In this document: in pieces, positions 1-6,381 of the stretch | How positions within the stretch are numbered: the first letter of the stretch is position 1 | Layout of the letters: each line of letters begins with the position of its first letter | Source: Sphingopyxis sp. | GTDB lineage: Bacteria > Pseudomonadota > Alphaproteobacteria > Sphingomonadales > Sphingomonadaceae | Length of the DNA stretch: 11,176 nucleotides | Reading direction: 5' to 3' | NCBI GenBank assembly: GCA_013911715.1 | Contig: JACEST010000064.1 | Location: 1-11,176 of the forward strand | Notes under the pieces: generated by a model | The model's input: only the letters and a program-made list of their open reading frames with translations | What the model was told of the DNA's origin: nothing | Database searches by the model: none | Made by a program: the position numbers and the translations under genes

Positions 1-844
1 GCTGGCCACTGGCACGTGCATAAGCGGCGACCAGTTCGTGCACGGTGGTGCCGCGTCCCGTGCCGACATTGACCGCCTCGCAGCCGCTGTGGCTGGCGGC
101 ATAATCCATGGCCGCAAGATGCGCGGCTGCCAGATCCTCGACATGGATATAGTCGCGCTCGCCGGTGCCGTCGCGGGTGGGATAGTCGTCGCCGTAAATG
201 GCCAGCCGCGGCCGCCGCCCCACGGCCACCTGCGCGACGTAAGGCATCAGATTGTTCGGCACCCCGCGCGGATCTTCGCCGATTTGTCCTGACGGGTGCG
301 CGCCAACGGGGTTGAAATAACGCAGCAGTACCGCCGATGCTTCGGGCTTCGCCGCACACCAGTCCGCGATCATCGCCTCGACCATTGCCTTGGTGCGGCC
401 ATAGGGATTGGTGGGTGCGATCGGATGGGCTTCGTCGAACGGCAGATATTGCGGCTCGCCATAAACGGTCGCGGACGAGGAAAAAACGATTCGCAGGCAA
501 CCCGCCGCGTCCATGGCCTCGAGCAGTCGCGCTGATCCGGCGACATTATTGTCATAGTAGAGCAAAGGCCGCTCTGACGATTCGCCTACCGCTTTCAGCC
601 CGGCGAAATGGATCACCACGTCGGGGGCAAATTGGGTGAAAACGTCACGTAAATCATCGCCTGAACGAATGTCACCGAAAGCGACCTGCAATTCGCGATT
701 TGAGCGCGCGCGCACGCGGTCGAGCGCGACCGGCGAGGCGTTGGAAAAATTGTCGAACACGCAAATCTGGTGGCCAGCGGCAAGCAACCTCAGCACCGTA
801 TGGCTGCCGATATAGCCCGCCCCGCCGGTGACCAGCACCTTCAT
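1..844 (-). CDS. galE: UDP-glucose 4-epimerase GalE, C-terminus cut off by window edge
   Basis: The enzyme interconverts UDP-glucose and UDP-galactose in the cytoplasm, supplying galactose for polysaccharide synthesis and the Leloir pathway. The reading frame is open from ATG at 844 to the window edge, giving 281 residues of a family usually about 330-340 long, so roughly 50-60 C-terminal residues are missing. Visible features are an N-terminal Rossmann NAD-binding motif GGAGYIGS (residues 7-14), the SSSATVYG segment (122-129), the catalytic pair Y148 and K152 in YGRTK, NPVGAHPSG (178-186), and GTGERDYIHVEDLA (226-239), all typical of GalE rather than of other extended SDR epimerases. An AGGA ribosome-binding site lies about 9 bases before the ATG. 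The gene is divergent from ugd, sharing a 167-bp intergenic region, which fits a nucleotide-sugar locus. Identification is firm; only the substrate range (UDP-Glc versus UDP-GlcNAc) is open. Confidence 0.95.
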   Translation of the reverse strand, partial: MKVLVTGGAGYIGSHTVLRLLAAGHQICVFDNFSNASPVALDRVRARSNRELQVAFGDIRSGDDLRDVFTQFAPDVVIHFAGLKAVGESSERPLLYYDNNVAGSARLLEAMDAAGCLRIVFSSSATVYGEPQYLPFDEAHPIAPTNPYGRTKAMVEAMIADWCAAKPEASAVLLRYFNPVGAHPSGQIGEDPRGVPNNLMPYVAQVAVGRRPRLAIYGDDYPTRDGTGERDYIHVEDLAAAHLAAMDYAASHSGCEAVNVGTGRGTTVHELVAAYARASGQ

Positions 845-887
845 TCCGCTGTCCTGTCCCATTGCCGGACGCCTAGCGGCAAATTCG

Positions 888-916
888 TTGAAGGTCGATG
901 AACTTGTCTCGCTATT
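888..916 (+). promoter_or_regulatory. Candidate housekeeping promoter for the ugd-rml operon
   Basis: TTGAAG at 888-893 and GCTATT at 911-916 are separated by 17 bases, resembling the -35 and -10 boxes of an alphaproteobacterial housekeeping promoter. They lie about 95 bases before the chosen ugd start, inside the galE-ugd divergent spacer. The -10 match is weak, so this is only a candidate. No comparably good element was found for galE on the other strand. Confidence 0.25.
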
Positions 917-954
917 GCAGCAAAGACTTGGTCATCGGTGCCCGTCTGCCTTGT

Positions 955-975
955 TAGCAACTGCCGCGGTTGCTA
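955..975. repeat. Short perfect inverted repeat upstream of ugd
   Basis: TAGCAAC (955-961) and GTTGCTA (969-975) form a perfect 7-bp inverted repeat around a 7-base centre that is itself nearly symmetric. It lies 36 bases before the ugd GTG start, in the divergent galE/ugd spacer and downstream of the candidate promoter. It could be an operator or an RNA hairpin in the ugd leader. A repeat this short may also arise by chance. Confidence 0.35.
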
Positions 976-1011
976 CGGGCGGCGCACTTATCCTTTCGAT
1001 TGAGGTTTCGC

Positions 1012-2217
1012 GTGTCTGAGTCAGCGACGAATGCTTTCCCATCGGGTCGCCGCATCACCGTTGTCGGCACCGGCTATGTCGGCATCTCCAACGCTGTCTT
1101 GTTGGCGCAGCACAACCGGGTGGTGGCGCTCGATATCGATCCGGCCAAGGTCGCCAAGCTGAATGCGCGCCAATCGCCGATCGAGGATGCCGAGGTTGAA
1201 GAATATCTGGCCAACCGGCCGCTCGATCTGACGGCGACCACCGACAAGGCTGCGGCATATGATGGCGCGGAATTTGTGCTGGTGGCGACGCCGACAGACT
1301 ATGATCCCGACAGCAATTATTTCGACACGCGCAGCGTGGAAGCGGTCATCACCGACGCGCTGACACAGGCGCCCGGCGCGCTGATCATCGTCAAATCGAC
1401 CGTGCCGGTGGGCTTCACCGACCGGATCCGCGAGCAAATAGGGTCGGACGCAATTATCTTTTCGCCCGAATTTCTGCGCGAGGGGCGCGCGCTCGCCGAC
1501 AATCTCCACCCCTCTCGCATCGTCGTCGGCAACACAGATCCGCGTGCAGCGGAATTTGCCGCGCTGCTGGTGGCCGGTTCGCTGAAGCCAGATGTGAATG
1601 TGTTGCTGACTGGCAACACCGAAGCCGAAGCGATCAAACTGTTCGCCAACACATTTCTGGCGATGCGGGTCGCATTCTTTAACGAGCTCGACACTTATGC
1701 CGCAACGCACGGCATCGACACGCGCCAGATTATCGATGGCGTGTGCCTCGACCCGCGCATCGGGCAGTTTTATAACAATCCGTCCTTTGGCTACGGCGGC
1801 TATTGCCTGCCAAAAGATACCAAGCAAATGCTCGCCAACTACCGCGATGTTCCGCAGAATCTGATCCACGCGATTGTGGAATCGAACACCACGCGCAAGG
1901 ATTTCGTCGCTGACGAGATTGTGCGGCGCAATCCCCGGGTAGTCGGCATCCATCGTCTCGCGATGAAGGCCGGGTCGGACAATTTCCGCGCAAGCAGCAT
2001 TTTGGGCGTGATGAAGCGGGTCAAGGCCAAGGGGATCGAAGTCATTGTCTATGAGCCGGGCATTGCCGAAGCAGAGCTTTTCCGGTCGCGGGTCGTGCGC
2101 GATCTGGCGGCATTCAAGGCCGAAGCCGACGTCATCATCGCCAATCGCATGAGCGACGAAATCGCCGATGTGGCGGACAAGGTCTACACCCGTGACCTCT
2201 TTGGCGGGGACGGTTAG
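1012..2217 (+). CDS. ugd: UDP-glucose 6-dehydrogenase (short, enterobacterial Ugd-like form)
   Basis: Oxidises UDP-glucose to UDP-glucuronate with two NAD+, providing glucuronate for acidic exopolysaccharide. I chose GTG at 1012 (401 residues) because GAGG at 1002-1005 is well placed 6 bases upstream; an in-frame TTG at 970 would add 14 residues unlike the family. Motifs: NAD-binding GTGYVG (residues 19-24), KSTVPVGFT, FSPEFLREG, AEAIKLFANT with the conserved Lys (about K209) and Asn (about N213), and the catalytic cysteine in GYGGYCLPKDT (about C265, with D269 nearby). The C-terminal third carries SDNFRASSI and ADKVYTRDLFG. Length and motif wording follow the approximately 388-residue E. coli/Klebsiella Ugd more than the approximately 430-residue form common in alphaproteobacteria. 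It is the first gene of the operon and ends 8 bases before rmlA. Function is near certain. Confidence 0.96.
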   Translation: MSESATNAFPSGRRITVVGTGYVGISNAVLLAQHNRVVALDIDPAKVAKLNARQSPIEDAEVEEYLANRPLDLTATTDKAAAYDGAEFVLVATPTDYDPDSNYFDTRSVEAVITDALTQAPGALIIVKSTVPVGFTDRIREQIGSDAIIFSPEFLREGRALADNLHPSRIVVGNTDPRAAEFAALLVAGSLKPDVNVLLTGNTEAEAIKLFANTFLAMRVAFFNELDTYAATHGIDTRQIIDGVCLDPRIGQFYNNPSFGYGGYCLPKDTKQMLANYRDVPQNLIHAIVESNTTRKDFVADEIVRRNPRVVGIHRLAMKAGSDNFRASSILGVMKRVKAKGIEVIVYEPGIAEAELFRSRVVRDLAAFKAEADVIIANRMSDEIADVADKVYTRDLFGGDG

Positions 2218-2225
2218 GGGGCATC

Positions 2226-3098
2226 ATGCGCAAAGGAATTATCTTGGCGGGCGGGTCCGGCACCCGGCTCTATCCGCTGACCAAGGGCGTCTCGAAACAG
2301 CTGATGCCGGTCTATGACAAACCAATGATCTATTATCCGCTGGCGACGTTGATGCTGGCGGGCATCCGCGAGGTGCTGATCATCACCACGCCGCAGGACC
2401 AGGCGGCGTTCAAGGCGCTGCTCGGCGATGGATCGGACTGGGGTATGCGGCTGGAATATGCGCGGCAGCCCAGCCCGGACGGGCTGGCACAGGCATTTCA
2501 CATCGGTGCAGAATTTGTCGGATCTTCGCCCAGCGCGCTGATCCTGGGCGATAATATCTTTTACGGCCACGGGCTACCCGAACTGCTGACGGCGGCCAAT
2601 GACCAGGCCGACGGTGCCACGGTGTTCGCCTATCAGGTGCGCAATCCCGGCGACTATGGTGTTGTTTCTTTCGCCGCCGATGGGCGCGCTGAAACACTCG
2701 AAGAAAAGCCGACGGAGCCACGGTCTAATTACGCCGTAACCGGCCTCTATTTCTACGACCATACGGTGGTTGACCGTGCCCGCGACCTCAAACCCTCTGG
2801 CCGCGGCGAGCTTGAGATTACCGATCTCAACCGGCTCTATCTCGACGACAATGCGCTGTCGGTGCAGATTATGGGGCGCGGCTTTGCCTGGCTCGATACT
2901 GGCACCCATGGCTCGCTGCTTGATGCCGGCACTTATGTGCGCATCACCGAGGAGCGACAGGGCCTGAAAATCTGCTGTCCCGAGGAAATCGCGTGGCGGC
3001 AGGGCTTTATCGACGCCGCCGGTCTCGAACGCATTGCGGCGCCGCTCCGCAAATCGGGCTATGGTGACTATCTGATGCGGCTGTTGGACAAGGTATGA
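2226..3098 (+). CDS. rmlA: Glucose-1-phosphate thymidylyltransferase
   Basis: First step of dTDP-L-rhamnose synthesis: joins dTTP and glucose-1-phosphate to give dTDP-glucose and pyrophosphate. At 290 residues it has the usual RmlA length. The nucleotidyltransferase signature GGSGTRLYPLT spans residues 9-19, followed by K24 in GVSKQLMPVYDKP, the metal-binding aspartate D109 in LGDNIFYGHG, EEKP (159-162), and the sugar-binding stretch WLDTGTHGS (222-230). These separate it from UDP-glucose pyrophosphorylases (GalU). A purine-rich AGGGGG overlaps the ugd stop codon (2216-2221) and serves as the ribosome-binding site for ATG 2226. The gene overlaps rmlC by ATGA. RmlA enzymes are usually inhibited by dTDP-rhamnose; this is family knowledge, not visible here. 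Confidence 0.97.
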   Translation: MRKGIILAGGSGTRLYPLTKGVSKQLMPVYDKPMIYYPLATLMLAGIREVLIITTPQDQAAFKALLGDGSDWGMRLEYARQPSPDGLAQAFHIGAEFVGSSPSALILGDNIFYGHGLPELLTAANDQADGATVFAYQVRNPGDYGVVSFAADGRAETLEEKPTEPRSNYAVTGLYFYDHTVVDRARDLKPSGRGELEITDLNRLYLDDNALSVQIMGRGFAWLDTGTHGSLLDAGTYVRITEERQGLKICCPEEIAWRQGFIDAAGLERIAAPLRKSGYGDYLMRLLDKV

Positions 3099-3640
3099 AC
3101 ATCGTTGCGTGCGCAATTCCGGGGCCGCTGATCATCGAGCCACGGGTTTTTGGCGATGAGCGCGGATTTTTCATGGAAAGCTGGAACGCCGCGACATTTC
3201 GTGCCGCCGGGCTCGACCTCGATTTCGTCCAGGACAACCACAGCCGCTCGTCGCGCGGCGTCTTGCGCGGAATGCACTTCCAGAACCCGGAACCGCAAGG
3301 CAAGCTTGTGCGGGTGGTTAGCGGCGCGGTGTTCGATGTCGTGGTCGACCTCCGCCGCTCCTCGCCGCATTTCGGCCAGTGGGTAGGCGTCGAGCTTTCG
3401 GCGGCGAACAAGCGCATGTTCTGGGTGCCGGAGGGGTTTGCACACGGTTTCCTGACGCTCGCGGATGGCACCGATTTCCTCTATAAATGCACGAGCCGAT
3501 ATGCGCCCGAGCATGAACTATCGCTTGCCTGGGACGACCCCGATGTCGGCATCGATTGGCCGCTGGACGGCATCAGCCCGCAATTGTCGGGCAAGGATGC
3601 GGCGGGAACGCGGCTGGCAGACGTAAAGGCCTTTGCATGA
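3095..3640 (+). CDS. rmlC: dTDP-4-dehydrorhamnose 3,5-epimerase
   Basis: Third step of dTDP-L-rhamnose synthesis: epimerises C3 and C5 of dTDP-4-keto-6-deoxyglucose. The 181-residue protein is a typical cupin-fold RmlC. Visible landmarks are DERGFFMESW (21-30), DNHSRSSRGVLRGMHFQ (47-63) with the catalytic His (H61), FAHGF (115-119), Tyr136 in the CTSRYAPEHE segment, and Asp168 in LSGKDA, the expected partner of the catalytic His. WDDPDVGIDWP (146-156) is also conserved in the family. The ATG overlaps the rmlA stop by 4 bp and the gene overlaps rmlD in the same way, so translation is probably coupled. No missing residues were noted. Confidence 0.97.
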   Translation: MNIVACAIPGPLIIEPRVFGDERGFFMESWNAATFRAAGLDLDFVQDNHSRSSRGVLRGMHFQNPEPQGKLVRVVSGAVFDVVVDLRRSSPHFGQWVGVELSAANKRMFWVPEGFAHGFLTLADGTDFLYKCTSRYAPEHELSLAWDDPDVGIDWPLDGISPQLSGKDAAGTRLADVKAFA

Positions 3641-4494
3641 AGGCGATGGTTACCGGGGCGAACGGGCAACTTGGTGCCGCGCTGGTCGCAGCTGCGCCCG
3701 CCAACATTGAGGTCGCTGCCGTCACGCGCGCCGAATGCGATCTCGCCGACCCGGCATCAATTGCCGCATCCGTCGCCGCATACTGCCCCGATGTCCTGAT
3801 CAACGCCGCCGCTTACACCGCCGTTGATCGGGCCGAAAGCGAGGTTGATCTGGCGATGCGCGTCAACGGTGAGGCAGTCCTGGTCATGCGAAATGCGCTC
3901 GCTGAACATGGTGGGCGGCTCGTGCAGGTATCGACCGATTTCGTCTTCGACGGTACCAGCAACCGAGCCTATACCCCCGAAGCGCGGCGTAACCCGCTGT
4001 CGACCTATGGCCTCAGCAAGGCGGCGGGAGAGGATGCTGCCGGACCCGATGCGCTGATCGTGCGCACCAGCTGGGTTTATGCGGCGGGCGGCGGCAATTT
4101 TGTGCGCACCATGCTGCGCCTGATGCGCGAGCGCGACGCGTTGAATGTGGTGCAGGATCAGATTGGCGCGCCGACGCTGGCGAGCGGGCTGGCAGAGACA
4201 ATATGGGCGCTGGTGGCAACGGAGGCGACCGGCATTTATCACCACCGCGACGCTGGCGTCGCAAGCTGGTATGATTTTGCCGTCGCCATTCACGAAGAAG
4301 CACTGGCGCTGGGCATGCTGACCCGTGCCATCCCGATCCGCCCGATTCCGTCGAGCGCCTATCCCGTTCCGGCACGGCGCCCGGCCTTTTCGCTGCTCGA
4401 CGACAGCGCGACGCGCGCGCTGTTGGGCGATGCGCCGCCGCACTGGCGCAAGAATCTTCGCAAAATGCTCAAAGAGGAACAGACGCTTGGCTAA
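3637..4494 (+). CDS. rmlD: dTDP-4-dehydrorhamnose reductase
   Basis: Last step of the pathway: NAD(P)H reduction of dTDP-4-keto-L-rhamnose to dTDP-L-rhamnose. The start is ATG 3637, overlapping the rmlC stop by 4 bp; the frame is open further upstream to 3556 but that stretch lies inside rmlC and encodes nothing like the family. The 285-residue product begins with the Rossmann motif GANGQLG (7-13), and has NAAAYTAVDRAE (56-67), STDFVFDG (99-106), and the SDR pair Y124 and K128 in YGLSK. The segment from about residue 170, VQDQIGAPT, is characteristic of RmlD rather than other short-chain dehydrogenases. Its 3' end overlaps rmlB by 8 bp and carries the rmlB ribosome-binding site. Confidence 0.96.
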   Translation: MKAMVTGANGQLGAALVAAAPANIEVAAVTRAECDLADPASIAASVAAYCPDVLINAAAYTAVDRAESEVDLAMRVNGEAVLVMRNALAEHGGRLVQVSTDFVFDGTSNRAYTPEARRNPLSTYGLSKAAGEDAAGPDALIVRTSWVYAAGGGNFVRTMLRLMRERDALNVVQDQIGAPTLASGLAETIWALVATEATGIYHHRDAGVASWYDFAVAIHEEALALGMLTRAIPIRPIPSSAYPVPARRPAFSLLDDSATRALLGDAPPHWRKNLRKMLKEEQTLG

Positions 4495-5536
4495 TCTGCT
4501 CGTGACTGGTGGCGCAGGCTTCATCGGCGGCAATTTCATGCATTATTGGCGCGAGCGTCATCCAGGCGACAGGTTGATCGTGCTCGACGCGCTCACCTAT
4601 GCTGGCAATCGTTCGACCATTGCCGATGTGCAGGATGTCGAGCTGGTCGTCGGCAATATTTGCGACACGGTGTTGGTGGAACGGCTGCTGCGCGAGCACG
4701 CCATCGACACGCTGGTGCATTTCGCCGCCGAAAGCCATGTCGACCGATCGATCAGCGCGCCCGATGCCTTCATCGAAACCAATGTCGTCGGCACCCACAG
4801 CTTGCTGAAGGCCGCGCGGAGCGTTTGGCTTGAAGGGTCGGGACAACCGCACCGTTTCCACCATGTTTCGACCGACGAAGTCTATGGCTCGCTCGGCCCC
4901 GATGATCCGGCGTTCAGTGAGAGCACAGCCTATGCCCCCAATTCGCCCTATTCGGCGTCAAAGGCAGGGTCGGACCATCTGGTCCGCGCCTATCATCACA
5001 CCTTCGGTCTCAATGTCACGACCAGCAATTGTTCGAACAATTATGGGCCGTACCAATATCCCGAAAAGCTGATCCCGCTGTTCCTGATCAACGCGCTGTC
5101 GGGGAAATCGCTGCCGATTTATGGCGACGGGATGAATGTGCGCGACTGGCTGCATGTCGAGGATCATTGCCGCGGGATTGAGGCGGTGATCGCGCGCGGG
5201 CGGGCCGGCGAAACCTATAATATCGGCGGCGGGCAGGAGCTGCCCAACCTCACGGTGATCGAGGAAATCTGCAAGGGCGTCGATGCCGCCTTTGCTGCCG
5301 ATCCCGGCCTGGCCGTGCGCTACCCGCATGCCCCCGCAGCGCAGGGGCAACCGACCGCATCGCTCAAGACCTTTGTCGAGGACCGCAAGGGTCATGACCG
5401 CCGCTACGCCATCGACGAAACCAAATCGCGCGAGGAACTGGGCTATGGCCCGACGCGCGATTTCACCGAAGGCTTTGCCCAAACGCTCGCCTGGTATCTG
5501 GCGAACGAAGGCTGGTGGAAACCGCTGATGAAATGA
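4487..5536 (+). CDS. rmlB: dTDP-glucose 4,6-dehydratase (TTG start)
   Basis: Second step of dTDP-L-rhamnose synthesis: NAD-dependent dehydration of dTDP-glucose to the 4-keto-6-deoxy sugar. The frame opens well upstream inside rmlD, but homology begins at TTG 4487, which has AGGA at 4475-4478 with an 8-base spacer, so I call a TTG start giving 349 residues (family about 340-360). Motifs: GGAGFIG (8-14), AAESHVDRSI (80-89), the dehydratase triad STDEVYG (128-134) with T129, D130, E131, catalytic Y155 and K159 in YSASK, and NNYGPYQYPEKLIPL. The TDE triad distinguishes it from GalE. It is the last gene of the operon and faces the tRNA gene 7 bases away; no terminator hairpin is seen between them. 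Confidence 0.96.
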   Translation: MANLLVTGGAGFIGGNFMHYWRERHPGDRLIVLDALTYAGNRSTIADVQDVELVVGNICDTVLVERLLREHAIDTLVHFAAESHVDRSISAPDAFIETNVVGTHSLLKAARSVWLEGSGQPHRFHHVSTDEVYGSLGPDDPAFSESTAYAPNSPYSASKAGSDHLVRAYHHTFGLNVTTSNCSNNYGPYQYPEKLIPLFLINALSGKSLPIYGDGMNVRDWLHVEDHCRGIEAVIARGRAGETYNIGGGQELPNLTVIEEICKGVDAAFAADPGLAVRYPHAPAAQGQPTASLKTFVEDRKGHDRRYAIDETKSREELGYGPTRDFTEGFAQTLAWYLANEGWWKPLMK

Positions 5537-5543
5537 AGGCCGG

Positions 5544-5619
5544 TGGTGCCGCTTAGGTGACTCGAACACCTGACCCCATCATTACGAATGATGTGCTCTA
5601 CCAACTGAGCTAAAGCGGC
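5544..5619 (-). tRNA. tRNA-Thr (anticodon CGT), CCA encoded
   Basis: Read on the minus strand from 5619 this folds as a full 73-nt cloverleaf plus encoded CCA (5544-5546). The acceptor stem GCCGCTT/AAGCGGC pairs in all 7 positions. The D arm has GCTC/GAGC around AGTTGGTA. The anticodon stem CATCA/TGATG encloses the loop TTCGTAA, giving anticodon CGT, which reads ACG threonine codons. The T arm is AGGTG/CACCT with the TTCGAGT loop, and the discriminator base is A. It is convergent with rmlB, only 7 bases from its stop codon. No clear terminator follows it, and only a weak upstream promoter match was seen (TTGTTT with a poor -10). Confidence 0.97.
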
Positions 5620-5718
5620 ATGGCGGGGCCGTTAGCAAGTCGCTCTTGTGAAAACAAGCGCCGATACGGCAATTGCGCTGCTGTCATGCATAGTGACCCC
5701 TGCTGCCACTATAAAGCA

Positions 5719-5755
5719 GTTTGAACCAAATTGTTGGCATGCGGCATTAATGAAG
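5719..5755 (+). promoter_or_regulatory. Probable ECF-type promoter, autoregulating the sigma gene
   Basis: GTTTGAACC (5719-5727), a 13-base spacer, then GCGGCATTAATGAAG (5741-5755). The AAC-containing upstream element and the distance of about 16 bases from GAACC to GCATTAA fit the general -35/-10 layout of ECF sigma promoters. The same two-part pattern with identical spacing occurs on the minus strand at 9971-10008 before the PEP-CTERM gene, with 21 of 24 non-spacer bases identical. Lying directly before an ECF sigma gene, it most simply represents autoregulation. A transcript from here would start at roughly 5756-5760, leaving a very short leader before ATG 5765. Confidence 0.7.
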
Positions 5756-5764
5756 TAGCGCACC

Positions 5765-6373
5765 ATGGAGAGTTTTTTGTCAGGCGAGCGCACGACGCAG
5801 ACAAGGATCAGCGAAGCGACGACCGCAGGCGGTGATGAGCGAAAACTGGTTGAACGGGTCCGGGCGCGCGACCTGCAGGCATTTGAGATTCTTTATAAAT
5901 TATATCATCCGCGGCTTACGAAATTTCTAATGAACATGACACGGCGTCCCAGCCTTGTCGACGAGGTGATAAATGATGCGATGATGGTGGTCTGGCAGCG
6001 TGCCGACAGTTTTGATGGGACCAGCAAATTGTCGAGCTGGATCTTTGGAATTGCCTATCGAACCGCACTCAAAGCGCTGCGCAAACAGGATGTGCCGATC
6101 GAAGATGAATTGGCCGACGCAAGAGCGAGTCCAGACGCAACACCGGAAGAAAGCGCGGCGCGACAAAGAACTGCGCGGGCCGTGCAAGACGTGCTGGAGC
6201 ATTTATCGGCTGACCACCGCGCCGTGGTGGCGCTGACCTATTTTGACGATTTCGGCTACAGGGACATTGCCAAAATACTGGATTGTCCTGCCGACACGGT
6301 CAAAACGCGCATGTTTTACGCGCGCAAACATTTGCGGCGATTGCTTCAGGGCGACGCCACCGATTGGTTGTGA
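5765..6373 (+). CDS. ECF-family RNA polymerase sigma factor
   Basis: A 202-residue sigma-70 family protein of the extracytoplasmic function type, directing RNA polymerase to a small envelope-related regulon. Sigma region 2 runs from about residue 28 to 106: DLQAFEILYKLYHPRL, then VDEVINDAMMVVWQ and the promoter-melting part FDGTSKLSSWIFGIAYR. After an acidic linker, region 4 (about 138-195) has LSADHRAVVALTYFDDFGY and the helix-turn-helix DIAKILDCPADTVKTRMFYARKHL. There is no region 3 and no C-terminal extension. ATG 5765 is preceded only by a weak GAAG; in-frame TTG 5777 has GGAG 6 bases upstream and fits the very short leader from the proposed promoter better, giving 198 residues. The anti-sigma gene follows 8 bases downstream, and the autoregulatory promoter lies just upstream. 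The exact ECF group was not determined. Confidence 0.93.
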   Translation: MESFLSGERTTQTRISEATTAGGDERKLVERVRARDLQAFEILYKLYHPRLTKFLMNMTRRPSLVDEVINDAMMVVWQRADSFDGTSKLSSWIFGIAYRTALKALRKQDVPIEDELADARASPDATPEESAARQRTARAVQDVLEHLSADHRAVVALTYFDDFGYRDIAKILDCPADTVKTRMFYARKHLRRLLQGDATDWL

Positions 6374-6381
6374 GAACGATA

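Noticed and set aside
38..639. Several plus-strand open frames at the start of the window
   Set aside because: They are antisense to galE, which runs off the window edge on the minus strand with clear motifs.
828..1019. 63-codon plus-strand frame in the galE/ugd spacer
   Set aside because: It overlaps the galE start on the other strand and the ugd start, and has no ribosome-binding site or recognisable protein features.
1021..1953. 310-codon minus-strand frame opposite ugd
   Set aside because: It lies entirely antisense to a certain gene, and its translation is rich in Arg, His and Gly with no family features.
3556..3636. Upstream extension of rmlD
   Set aside because: It lies inside rmlC, and the family N-terminus (GANGQLG) begins right after ATG 3637.
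4325..4486. Upstream extension of rmlB
   Set aside because: It lies inside rmlD, and homology starts at TTG 4487, which has a good ribosome-binding site.
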